A stretch of DNA of 64,000 nt from Ulva prolifera (taxonomy: Eukaryota > Chlorophyta > Ulvophyceae > Ulvales > Ulvaceae), in NCBI GenBank assembly GCA_023078555.1, contig CM041198.1, positions 7,363,836 through 7,427,835 of the forward strand. Direction: 5' to 3'. Both the position numbers and the translations under genes were made by a program. Positions 47,742 through 59,260 of this stretch are shown here, in pieces. The notes under the pieces were generated by a model, which worked only from the letters and a program-made list of their open reading frames with translations, was not told the origin of the DNA and did no database searches. Within the stretch, counting starts at the first letter, position 1. Each line of letters opens with the position of its first letter.

Positions 47742-48863
47742 AAAAAAATATAATAAGAATAATAATAATAAAAATAACGTTGGCAACAATAAGAGCACTG
47801 GCAATCTTTGGTCAAATCGAGCACTGGCAATGCGGCAAGCAATTTGAAAGATGGTCGGCCATTGTACTACGTAGTATATCTCTGAGATACGTGCATCCTC
47901 TCTGAGATACGTGCACCCAGCTCATTATCTAATGAAAGGCATGCCGCTCTTTTTTCATCATTACAGCCGGAGGCGTGCCGCTCGAGCTCTACAAAGCTGC
48001 ATTCGTGTCGTTGCAACCCCCCGCCAGCCAGCTGTACACATGTGCACCGCTTAGATATTTACCGCTAGAGACGGGTGTCACATGTACACAGACTCTCAGA
48101 CGTGTCGACGACGCCGGCGGCGGCGGTTCAAGGACTCCTCGCTCTCGCAAGCGCAAGAATTTATCGTGATCATCCACAGCGCTAGACCTTGTGCCACGCG
48201 TACGGCCCATGCTGACAGATCACCGAATTCTGGATTGCAGCACGCGATCGTGGATTGCAACGCGGCTACAGCTGTGGCACATGTCTGCATGCCTTCCCAG
48301 TGGGAGGGTACAGCTGCACATGTGCTATCCTGCACACGACCTTGAGGCTGCACGTGTGACTTGAGCCCATAATGTTGGGCAACATACAGTGCTCACAGTC
48401 AGTAGGCCGTGTCCTGGCTGCAGTGATTCGCCATTGGGCCTTGACAGCTTCTGACGTTCGTGAGAGCTGCAGCTGCCACCTACCATGGTGACTGGTGTGA
48501 CTTGCTGGCAACCTGCCACCTGTCAGCGTTCACCTTCCAGGACTAACCAAAAGCCATGCCAAGGTTGGAACCCCCACTGCTCCAGACATCCCCAGATCCA
48601 GGTGTGTGGTCACGATGATCAATTGCAAGCCTCAGCTGCCCAGTCAGCTCGCTAGACCGGGCATGCCAGGGCTGATCTTCGGCCGGCGCCTCGGTCTCGG
48701 CTGCTGTGTTGGTCCATCTTCGTCCGTGGTGTCCTTCTGTCAGCGTCGCCGTCCCCCACATGGTCGCCACCATGGTCACATATGCTCAGGGCTGCTTGCT
48801 GGTTTGGTTGCTGCTTGCGCGGTGCCGCCCGCCTTGCCGCCTTCAACCTTGGAACACACATGA

Positions 48864-51800
48864 TCAGGGCCGCAGCAGCAGCGCGGCGGCTGTGCGCTCG
48901 AGCGCGACCGCCGCCACCTCGAGCAAGCAGCCCACCGACACCCCCGGCCTCCCTGCCGCCCGGCAAGCAGCGCCTAGCTCCACAACTGCATGCATGAGCT
49001 GATCACGGTGGCACGGCGGAGACACACCTATGTACATACGCATGATGACGTTGCCGTACATGTAGGGGATGGACAACTCGAGAATGTGGGGTCGCGTGAC
49101 ATGCATAATGGCTGGGTTGGCCATGCACACCCCCACACGTGTGTGTTGACTGCAGTGTTGGGTCCTCGGACCCGATAATATGTATCAATTCCGAATATTT
49201 AGGTCTAACTTCTGGGAGGCAGCCCTGGAAATGCTGCACCGCGACCCAACACTGATTCACATGTACACCCCCACACGTGTGTGTTGACTGGCTGCTGCAT
49301 CTGGGGCAGTCTGCGTCAACTAGCTTTGGATGTTCCTGGTGTCGTCCTCCACGTGTGCCTGCCGTACGACACGTGTGCCCCCGGCCTCCCCAACTTTGTA
49401 CGGGTGCCACAGAACCACATGAGGCAGTTCCCAGCTGAGCGCTTCAGCGGCGATCCTGGGGGCTCAGCACACCCCCGCTCAAGCCGTGTGGTGCATGCGA
49501 CCACAGGCACGCACTGTGATCCAACACCACTGCAGCACGCGCGGGTGGAATCGCACCGTGCACGAGATCACACGTGGCGGCTGCCGCATGCATGCACTCA
49601 CCGAAGGCCGCAACGGCCACGACGGGGCCCTCCCGCCACCGCGACGCAGCCCCCAGCAGGCGGGCCCGCAGCGCGCCGACCCCAGGGTACACCATGGCTG
49701 CCACACGGCACATCACGCGGCACGCGCTCGCCGCGTCATGCCGGCGCATCGGCACGCCGGCCCTCGCCTCCTGCGCCAGCGCGAGCGCCGGCGTGACTGC
49801 GGCCAGGAACTCGAGGTACCTGCATGCAGGGGCGCCGCCTGCTTGCTTCGCCGGCGGCTTCGAACACACGAGACGGTATACGAAGGCTGCGGGGCATGAT
49901 CTGGCCCGGTACGTATGTACTGGTGTGAAACAGAGCACACATGGAGGGAGCGCATCGCGCAGCCCCAGTGAGGTGGTGCGCGTGCCCTCCAGGTGTGACC
50001 ATGTGTTCGCCCCCCCACATGTGCCAGTGGCCTAGTGTCCGGAATCCAATAAACACCCTAGTCTGGCTGTATTGGACTGTTGCCCGGTTTTGCACCGTGT
50101 GATCGCCCGTCCACGGAGTCGCGACCCGTGGGGCTACGTCTCTCGTGCGGGCTTTTGCATCCTGTGAAAAAAATATTGAAAAGCACATGCAGCGGCGGCC
50201 GGGGAGGGGGGCGCACGCGACTCGTGCGGCTACACCTCTCGCGCGGGCCGCCGCGTCGCGGAGGGGCTCCGCGCTGAACGCCTCGCACAGCACACGCAGC
50301 TCGCCGCGGCTCAGAGCGTCCTTGCCGAGTGCCACCATCGCCACGTACCGGAAGTCTTCGTGGGAGCACGCGCCGCAGGCCGCGGGGTCGAGGGCCCGGA
50401 AGAGCCGCAGCAGCTTCCGCAGGCCCTCGGCGGTCGTGGCGGCCCAAGCTTGCAGGACGGGGGAGTCGAACACCGGGTGCGGTAGGCTCAGGCCCTGGCC
50501 TGAGTCCGCTCTGGTAGATTCAGCAGATGCCGGGGCAACCGGCGCAGGGGGTGTCGGCCACACCTTGCTGGAAGGAGGCGGCCCTGCAAGCACGCCCCTA
50601 CATCACCGTGATGCTCATGTCAACAGCGCCGAATTGTCCGCTCCCATCTTGGAACGGCCTGTCTGTTCACACAGGGCGATTTCGCACTTCTGGACGTGTT
50701 TTCCAGTATCGCAGCCCAGAAACAGCGGACACACCAACGCCGCGACCCGCATTGAAGCAGTCTAAACCTGGTCTGCCTCGGCAGCTGAGAAATTTGGACT
50801 CCAGACTCACATGGCCATTGCAGAAAGCATACACCACACACCAGCCTAGCTTGCAGCCCCACTGAACCGTGCCGGCCCGTACGATGACATAGAAGGCACA
50901 ACCACGGCATGCACATCACACGCAGTGGATCGTGCCGAGCCCGCACCCGCGTCGAGCCGCAGCCACACCCGCCCAGGCAGCCGTCCCACCTCCTCCTGCA
51001 CCACCACAAACACCCGCACACTCGCAACCACCTGCACTGCGACGCGTGCACGCTCGCCCCCTCCTCCAGGTGCCTGTAGCCCCGCCGCGCCTCCATCGCA
51101 TGTCCCATGCATATGCTCTCCCGCACCGACAAGCCCCTCGCCTCCCGTCGCCGCCGGCACAGCGCGCTGGACGTCGGCCCCGTCACCCGCCGCACCCTCA
51201 TCCCCACCCTGCCCTCGCACTCCTGGCCGCACCGCTGCATTCTCGGCTGCATGCGGCGGGGGCTGCGGTGCGCCTGGCGTGAGCGCGACGCATGCGTGCT
51301 GCGTGCTGAGCGGCGCCGTGGTGCCAAGCGGCCGCAGCTTGAGGAACGGCAGGAGGTGCTCGTCGCGTGCGTAGTGGCCACAGGTGGCCTCGAGGGCGGC
51401 GCGTGCGGCCACCTCCCATGCCCGCACCTGCGCCTTGAGCTGCTGCCACTGAGCGGAGGATATCTGGCCCTGCAGCATTACAGACACGGGGTGCGTCGCT
51501 AGATGCTCGGCGTCTGTGCAGGTGGTGCGCAGCCGCTGGCTCTGGCTGGAGTATGCATCTGCATGTGCTTGCGTGACTGGATAGCCACTGCACGAAGCGT
51601 CGTATACGTCATGTATGTAACACCCAGTGTCATGGTACGTCTGGAATTAAAAAAAATATTGTTTTCTTATACTTCAGACAGATCTACAGATACACACACA
51701 GAATAGCTGCCTCTATTCCACATGCAATCGTCCCAGGCTGGCACCCGGTATGGGAAAACCAACAACGGAATCGGCCACGTGTCGCACGGCCACAGGCGCC

Positions 51801-52876
51801 TCACATTGGCACCGACCCCTCGGCCAGCTACAAACCCCCCCGGCCATCTGCACTGGAAGACGTCGCAGTGCGGTTGTGGGGATGCGGAATGCACGGGGCA
51901 GGAGCAGGCGCAAACCTGCGGAGGAGAGGCGGCGAGCTCACGCAGGCTCGCGAGCGAGGCGCCGGCGCCGGCGGGCAGCGTGCCGCCGGGCACGGCGCCG
52001 AGGTCCCGCAGCAGCGCCGGCCACCGCAGCCGCGCCGCCCACGCGTGCCGCGCGCCCGGCTCGCGGTACCGCGCCGCCAGCAGCAGCACCTCCCCCATCT
52101 CCACCGCGACTCCTGCACCCCGGCTGAGGTGCTCTCTATCGACCATGCATGCATCAGATGCGTTGTGACGCCGGGCCGCACACAGGCCCGGGCACACTTG
52201 TTCACACAATCGGTATAGATTCTGCCTGTTCTTGCTGCTGGCTTCTCGGCGGCCCTGATGTTGCCGAACGGTCGATCTGCATGGCTGACGAGACAGAGCA
52301 CGCGGTGAGACAGAGCTCCAGCGCATCAGACAGGCAGACATCGCCGTCTCACGAGACAGTGTGCCAGTTCCGCTGCAAACACGTGCAGCGCATGCAAGTC
52401 GTCTGATCGTGGTATCGCGACGTGGGCTGCCGTGGCGGCTGCAGTCCGCAGCGGACGAGCAGCCGGAACCGACACACCGTTGCGTTGAACCTGGCAAGCG
52501 GCCGCACGAGTCTACCCAGCTGACGATGCAGCTGTGGGTTCACGAGAGCCGCCAGCGTACCTGCCGCGCGCAGGGCCACCTGGCACTCCGCCGCCGTGCA
52601 CAGCCCCGTGCAGGCCTCGTCAACCGCAGCAAACGCAACAGCCGGGCTGGGGCGCGGGACATCAATGACGAGGTCCACTTGTAGCCACGGCGGCCCCCCT
52701 GTGCGCTCTTGGCCCGCCGCTGCAGCGTCAGCTGGGGATGGGGGTGGGGGTGGGGGCGTGTGCGGATGGTGGTGGTGGCCGCGGCGCCCGTGCCCTAGGG
52801 GCACTGAGATGAGGCCCGCTGGGCAGAGCACAACACGCACGCCGGCTCTTGCTCGATCCCTGAAGGCACAGGACAA
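48864..52876 (-). CDS. Multi-exon protein of unknown function with an EF-hand-like segment
   Basis: Exons read from phase-consistent junctions: 52561 to about 52876, 51916-52112, about 51200 to 51469, 50217 to about 50499, 49602-49819 and 48864-48985. The first carries a HHHHPHTPPPPPP stretch. The next read LCTAAECQVALRAA + GVAVEMGEVLLLAARYR, then ISSAQWQQLKAQVRAWE. The 50217 exon has LRKLLRLFRALDP...HEDFRYVAMVALG, an EF-hand-like helix-loop-helix with a degenerate loop, continued by YLEFLAAVTPAL. The end is Ala-rich and helical. The third exon has an unresolved 3' border because two frames stay open there. The start is also uncertain. I do not recognise the protein; a calcium-related or cytoskeletal role is only a guess. 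Confidence 0.5.
49153..49254. mobile_element. hAT-like MITE, copy 2 (102 bp), inside an intron
   Basis: Ends CAGTGTTGGGTC / GACCCAACACTG are perfect inverted repeats. A perfect 24-bp direct repeat (CCCCCACACGTGTGTGTTGA core) occurs at 49129-49152, directly before the element, and again at 49267-49290. No 8-bp duplication is visible at the exact ends. It lies in the last intron of the gene at 48864-52876. Confidence 0.85.
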
Positions 52877-55056
52877 CGCTGTTCTTCATGTCATGAACGG
52901 TGGGTGATCGCGTCGATGCCGCTCCGCAACTGCAGGCTACACATGCGGAAGAGGGACGGCAGTGGACGTGTGATTCTACTGTGCTGCTTCGGACATCGTT
53001 TGACTTGGGTTGATTGCCGAAAAGAGCGGCATGAAGGCGCGAACCAACCAGAACCCAAGTATGATTATGCATCGACAGGGTCTGGCATCCACTGGGAAAC
53101 ATGAGCGTGTCTAAACGGCCCTGCTCAGTGCTTTCCTGATGATCTAAGCACGTACAAAGAAGGCTCAGGTTGGACTCGTCACCATGGCAGCGGCCACGCA
53201 CTGTGCTCTGGCTGATTGCGCAAGCTCCAGCATGCAAAGGTCCCTCATCCAGGACAGTGTTTTGATAAGGGCGGCGGTGGACTGCCATTGACGAGCTTGC
53301 TTGAAAGATTCATTCGCTGCTGCCTGAGCGATACGGCAGTTCTGTTTGGCAAGCGTGGGCTTGGGCTGTGGCCTCAGGCCATGCTCAAGTGGGCCGGATT
53401 CGCTAGCAATGCTTTCACTGAGATGCCTGAGAGAATGGACGGTGGGATGCTCTGACAGACCGAACAGCCTTGCAAGGTCCTGCAGTTGGCAACCGCAGTC
53501 GAGGAAACAAGTACCGTTACAGACCGTACCGACGAAAGATCAGGACAGATTGCATGAACTGCTGTACCAACTGCCGCTCCATGCCAAGAAAATGTCACGC
53601 GGAGTTTCAGCATGTTTCTGGCCGGCACATTGCAGATGCTGGGAATTGCAGGAAATGAGTACAGGAGGCGATCAGGCAGACCTGCACGTGAAGAGCAGAG
53701 TCACGGGCCAGGAAGTCAGAGCTATCCATGGCGCACACAGTAGCTTCACATTCTCTCAGATGCAGCTTCTGACATGTGCCAGACAGCAGATGATGTAGTT
53801 CGGCTGCTGTGACTCTGTCTCGAGGCCATGTCAAGTAGCCCAGAATGTAGCTTTTAAGCTGCAGCAGTCCATATGTTAGCGTTCAAGTAATATTGTGGCA
53901 TATTCACAGCTGCGATCAGTTACGGACGCTCACGTGGTCGTTTGCGAGGAGAGCAGCGGTGTAGCCAGGGCCACGGAGCTGTTCCACCAGCCGAGGATGC
54001 CGCGGGCCACGAGCATGATGCTGGCGCCCTAATATGAGAGCGTGCAACAATGAGATCTCAGTCGATCCAGTTCGCGGTGTGCATAGCTGCCTTGCCTCCC
54101 CGACACGCCTGGACAGCTTGATGTTGATCTCCCGGTCGTCCTGTGACGCATGTCTGTCAGAACGCTGTCGCGGCGTACACGAAGATGTTCATAGCTCCTT
54201 TCAAAAACAATTGAATTCGTACCAGGCGATGTTCAGCCTCGCTGAGAGCCTGCTCTGCATCGACGAACACAGCATGCAGGCCTGCAGATACGTTCTTGGC
54301 TACATCCTGCAGAGTCACAGGCTACAGCATTGTTGCATGATCCAGGCTGCAAAGAGAAGGGCTCCACTAGATTGTTACCTCTGTGCAGATGGATTGTAAC
54401 ATTATTCCACCGGGGCACTAATGACTGCAATTTGAAGTGGCCGGATGCGATGGCAACACAGCGCGATGCTACTGCGTTAGCTGCGTCGGTGCAGCTCGCA
54501 CTTACTGACTCGCGGGTGAATAAAGCGGCATAGTTGCAGCTGTGTAGCCTTGCGTTGGGATCTTGGCCAGCGCCCTGATGTGCAGCATGCCGGGACACTT
54601 GCGCCTGGCGCTGAAGATGCCTGCATCTGGGGATGAACTGGTGTCCACTTCATCAAAACTAGCATCGTATACAACTCTACACACTGCTGAAACATCCGAT
54701 GAGCATTTTCTCAGATGCGGAGCTTGCACACGGCCATGTACCTGAGTGCTGTGTGAGCATATGGCTACAGGTACACCTCAACATCACGCTGTCTCTAGGC
54801 CAGCTGAAGGCAGTGCAGTCCGCATACAGGCGTTGATTGGAGCTAGACTGCAAAGGCATGCAATCAACAACCGCCCTTGGATATTGCATTCCAAGGGCTT
54901 GTAAAGTCCGTTGTAGCCCCAGCCCACGCGGACAGGCGACGCACGACAACTTAGAACATCAACGCTAGCCACGCTGTGACATCATCGATCTCACACGCAC
55001 ATGTGTTTGCGAGGAGAGTGTCAAGATTGCGACGCCATTAGATCGAAGTGGGACTG
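52877..55056. other. Intergenic region
   Basis: Divergent spacer between the gene ending at 48864 (-) and the gene starting at 55057 (+). AT content is higher than in the genes. Only short ORFs without motifs. Confidence 0.4.
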
Positions 55057-58000
55057 ATGGATGTGCAGCACGGGATGCCAGAGCCTCATGGCCTGGACGA
55101 CGTGTTCAGCTCAATCGTTTCTGGAATTCGCCCAGAAGCTATGGTGCCGGAGCGGACGGAGTCTGTGTCTAAAGCAGGCGCACGGATCATGCTGGAGGAG
55201 TGCTTGCACAGTAAACTCGAGGTGCATGCTTTTCAAGAGCAGGAGAACATCTTATCGTTGCGAAATGCAACGACTACATTCCTTAGTGAAATCCAGACGC
55301 TGGTACAGGAAACACGAATGTGCTTGTGCAGAAGCTGGCAGGTCAGCCTGTCCCAAAACCACTCATCATGGCCCTGACGCACGAACGTGACAAGATCCTT
55401 GTCGCTGGAATGCGAGCATTCATTCCAACTCACCGCAAGCCTTGTCTGGGCGGTGGCTTCAGGCCTCGCTCCGAGAAACGAACACAGAACAAGCGCCCAA
55501 AATCTCCACCTCGCTTCAACTCCCTTCTCAACTCCACTTCAGCCAGAGCTGAGGCACAACAAGCAGAAGGCGGCTTCTCCCACAGATCACATGCTGCAAA
55601 GTTGTCCGGCTCTCCCACTGCAAGACCACCTACTGCTGAGCGTGTTCCAGCCTATGTCATTCAGGACCCAGCCTATGCAGCCAGAACACTGCCACGTTCA
55701 ACCAAAAATGGAGTCTCGTCCAACAAGCATGCCGCTATGCTCTCCCGTTCTGCAGATGTCTCAGAAACCAATCTCCGTCCCATGTCACACGATGCCTGCA
55801 ACGACCCTCGCACGGATCCCTGCATCTCACCTGAAGACTCATTCATCAAGCAAGACGACTCCATCTGTGCTGAAGCATCCGCCACATTTGCAACCCCTTC
55901 CCCAGCACGCCGTCCAGCTAACCGTCCCACCTCCTCCGCCCGAAAACACAATCGCGATGCAATCGCGCGCCCTCGTACCGCAGCCACGCCCATCTCCTTC
56001 CCTTCCACAGGCGCACGATGCAACTCCTCCCGTAGCCACTCCGGTGCCATCGGAGACCAAACCGCATTAGGTAATACCCCACGGCGTCCCACCACTGCTG
56101 CAGCGGCACCCGCCCAGCACTTCTCCCCGTCGCCCCGCCGGGTGCTCAGTGCGCACAACGGACGGCAGCCCCCACGCCGCCCGGCCACCAGCGCTGGCGC
56201 GAGCCTCAAGAAGCCCAAAGGGACGGCGACCTGCATCGAGCTGTCAGTCAGGCGCATCGACACACCGCCGTCTGCGGCGATGCCGTGTCGGCAGGAGCGG
56301 CGGCGCGCCGCCTCCCCCTCCGCACGGCCACGGCAGACGTACCAGCCTCCGCCCCGCAGCGACCGTGCGGCGCCACGGGCGCAGGCGTGCGCAAGCGCCG
56401 GGGCCCCGGCGTGCGCGCGCAGCCGCGACGCGTCTCCGCAGCGGCAGGTCCACAGCGCGCCGTCGCGCGGCCGGCACGCTGGGGCGGGGGCGGCGGAGCT
56501 GGCGGCGGCGCGCGTGGAGCCGTGGGCGGTCGCGGGGGACGCGGACGGTGACGGCCTGCTGCCGAGCTACACGCTGCAGTTTGCGCTGGGGATGGTGGAC
56601 CGTGTGGGGGGGGCGAGGACTGTGGAGGCGTACTCGGCGCGGGCCTGCAGCGCGTGCGGCCCTCAGCCCTGTGCACTGTGTGCAGGCTAGTGAGGAAAGC
56701 CTACGGCAACACCAAACATCAAGTTACAGATAGGCTGTAGCTAGTACAAACGGATTCGCATCTGAAATCTGACACCCGAGCCGATCTGGTCACGGGTGGG
56801 CAGCTGCGTGTGTGGCTGTTCTTAAATTAGTTCTCTACGCACGGCTCAGGCGCCCCCGCTTGCAAGTTCGCCTCTGCCACAGATCGCAGTGCAGGCCCGT
56901 GTTCACCACGTGCCAGTGGTGTTTGCAACCACCTACTGCGCAGCCTGACAGTGCGGGCGTGCATGAGCACCGCGACACCCGGGCCTGCTCAGCTCATCGC
57001 CGCTGCACACATGCCTGCTGCTCCTCTTGCGATTCCTCTGATTGAGCCCGACCCTGCAGATTGTACTCTCCCAGCACGCCCCTGGACCCGCGCAAGCTGG
57101 TGAAGCTCGGCCGCAATTGGTCGGGGAGTGGCGGTGGCGCCACCGTCGCTGAGGGGGTTCGGGTGGCTTCGGTGCCGCTCGCGCACGCCCATGATGGCCC
57201 CCGGGGGGCCGCCGGAGATGCGCTGCTGGGTGTGGCGCCGGCGGGCGGCGGCAGCCTCGACGAGACCTCCCCGCTGCGGCGGCCCTCGGGCTTCGCGGCA
57301 GTGCTTAACACCCCGCAGTTCAACACCCAGGTGCGGCACTGCATCACAGAAACGCTGGTGGCACCGCCACCACATCAATACAGCAACCAAGGCCAGCCTG
57401 ACCATTGGTCCACCTCAGTGGGCACCCACACAGAGGTGTCCGTTCTAAACATGCGCTCTGAGTGTGTGAGCTGTGAGTGGGCACGGCGCCCACTATGCGA
57501 GCTCATATGGTCATGTCACAGGTGCTTGCCTTACGCAAAAGACTGATCTCACTGGCTGAGGGGCAGCCATGGGGACACAGCACAGAGATAAACTTGAAAG
57601 TAAGTGGAGCTCCTCGAAAACGCGCAGCCTGTGCACGCATGCAGGGAGCGGTCGGGGAGGCGCGGCCTTCATCGGCGCGGCTGTCTTCGGCACACATCAG
57701 CAGCTGGGGCCTCCGCGCCTCCTCTGCAGGCTTCCCCGCCAGCCTCTGCGGCACTGTAGAGCGGCAGCCGCACGAGGGCGGTGCCGGCAAGCTGCAGGCA
57801 ACACCGCTACCCGACCTGGACGGCCGGCCGCGAGGGCCGCATCCTGTTATTAATGATACCGCTGAGGCTCGCGCAGATAGACGCAGCAGTGTCGTGTGGG
57901 GCCTTGGCACTTCTGAACAGGGAGACGCACACGGCGGGGCGCGGGTTTCGCAGGAGGGCTTGTGGGCGGGCCGGCCTGGAGGCTCCGGCGCGGTCAGCGG

Positions 58001-58625
58001 CGGTGGTCCTAGCCGCGGGCTTCATGCACACGGCGACGCAGGATCACGCCAACTTGGCGATTTGTGGGATCCATCAGTGCCTGCACATGACGGCGCAGCT
58101 GAGCAGGCAACGGCGGAGGCAGCGCCGGGAGGTGGAATGGGTGCGGCCAGGACGGACGACGAGTTTAAGGACGGGTATGTGCGCGCGCGAATTGAGAGGG
58201 AGTTTGGTACGGCCACTGGTGCCGCAACCGGCTCGGGATGGGGCGCTGGCTTACAGGGTGGGCGCGGCCCGGGCTTGTGTGCGACGGCAGTCCGTGGTGA
58301 ACGGAGTGACGGCGCGGGCAGTGAGCTGGCAGACATGCAGTCGTCCGCAGCAGGCACAGCAGGCGCACTTGTTGGGGGCTTTGATGATGAGGCCGACGCT
58401 GAGTGTCAGGATGGCGGGCTCGGCGAGGAAGGGGGTGGTGGCGGCTGTGGCGAGGTGCGTGCTGCGGTGGAGGCACGCACAGCAGCTGTAGGCGGCTGCC
58501 CAACGGAGCGAGGGACCCTGGTTGGTGGATTCGGAAGTGGGGGCGAAGGTTCGGATAGCGACGGCGAGCGGGACGGGTCTTGGAGCGGCCGGCATGATGG
58601 CAACGTCAGCGGCCAGCAGTTGTAG
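55057..58625 (+). CDS. Low-complexity protein with an EF-hand and RPxTA/RPSSA motifs
   Basis: The start ATG at 55057 follows an in-frame TAG at 55039. The first exon (MDVQHG...SIVSGIRPEA...RIMLEECLHSKLE) is helical. Its link to the next frame (KLAGQPVPKPLIMALTHERD, from 55332) is either a 111-bp intron at 55221-55331 (phase 0) or a one-base indel near 55312. A Ser/Pro/Arg-rich region follows, with RPRTAATP, RRPTTAAAA and RRPATSAG, then an EF-hand loop DADGDGLLPSY near 56547. Further exons are 57060-57330 (LYSPSTPLDPRKLVKLG...NTPQFNTQ) and 57645-58625, the latter with RPSSARLSS; their phases agree. The junction between about 56640 and 57060 is not resolved. RPxTA/RPSSA motifs are frequent in ciliary and microtubule-associated proteins, so such a role is inferred. 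Confidence 0.55.
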
Positions 58626-59260
58626 CTGCGGCAGTGCGGGGGATGCGTGAGCAGGCAGCATGGGCTGTGGCAGATGGTCGACTTGTGTTCAAGAGGTCTC
58701 GACCCCCATGAAGTGGAGCTCGGGCATTCTGTCCCACACAAGCGGACCAGGGGAGGCGTCTTTGCTTACGCAGGCGATGATCGGCAACGGCCATGATGCA
58801 CTTGCCAACAGGGGGGACACTGTGATCCAGGGGGAGGCTGCATTACTTCAAATAATGTATGTGACATGAGGCCATGCAGTGCGTTGGTGCCCACGGCTCT
58901 GCGGTGGAGTGCCCGCCGCGGACTGCAGGAGTTTGAGTGCTTGTAGAGGCTGTGATGAGGCGAAACAACCCCACAGAATGGAAACCACGTATACAGACTG
59001 TTTGATCTAGGAAACAGCTGCGATGGACGAGTCGTGGCACTGCTTTCGGGTCATCAGCCATAGTCACCATCTGGGTACGCGCTGAAGAACGAAAATTACA
59101 CGCCCCCCTATGGGGGGGCTGGTACGGACCATGCCGCACCGACGTTGTGTCCGCACTGCCAGTGCTACACGCACCCTCACTCAAATCACTGCTACAACAT
59201 CTCTCAATAATCACCATTGCAGCACGGCCACTACGCTCAACTTGATGGCCGTCACATGCA
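58626..59260. other. Convergent 3' intergenic region with a C6/G7 hairpin
   Basis: Lies between the 3' ends of two convergent genes. 59103-59118 reads CCCCCC-TAT-GGGGGGG, an inverted repeat like those in the satellite and at 27604. No gene is visible. Confidence 0.5.

Larger units (their letters stand above)
44815..48863. other. Long intergenic region with transposon-end repeats
   Basis: No gene supported. 45245-45267 is G8-AA-G13. 46423-47741 contains three copies of the TTACAAAAGAGTG family. 47876-47908 contains two copies of CTCTGAGATACGTGCA. The short ORFs have no motif. Confidence 0.45.

Noticed and set aside
50620-51381. 253-codon - strand ORF overlapping the exon near 51200-51469
   Set aside because: The phase-0 join from the upstream exon enters the frame reading GQISSAQWQQLKAQVR; the other frame is open because of GC content. 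Its right part could still be coding if the exon is longer than thought.
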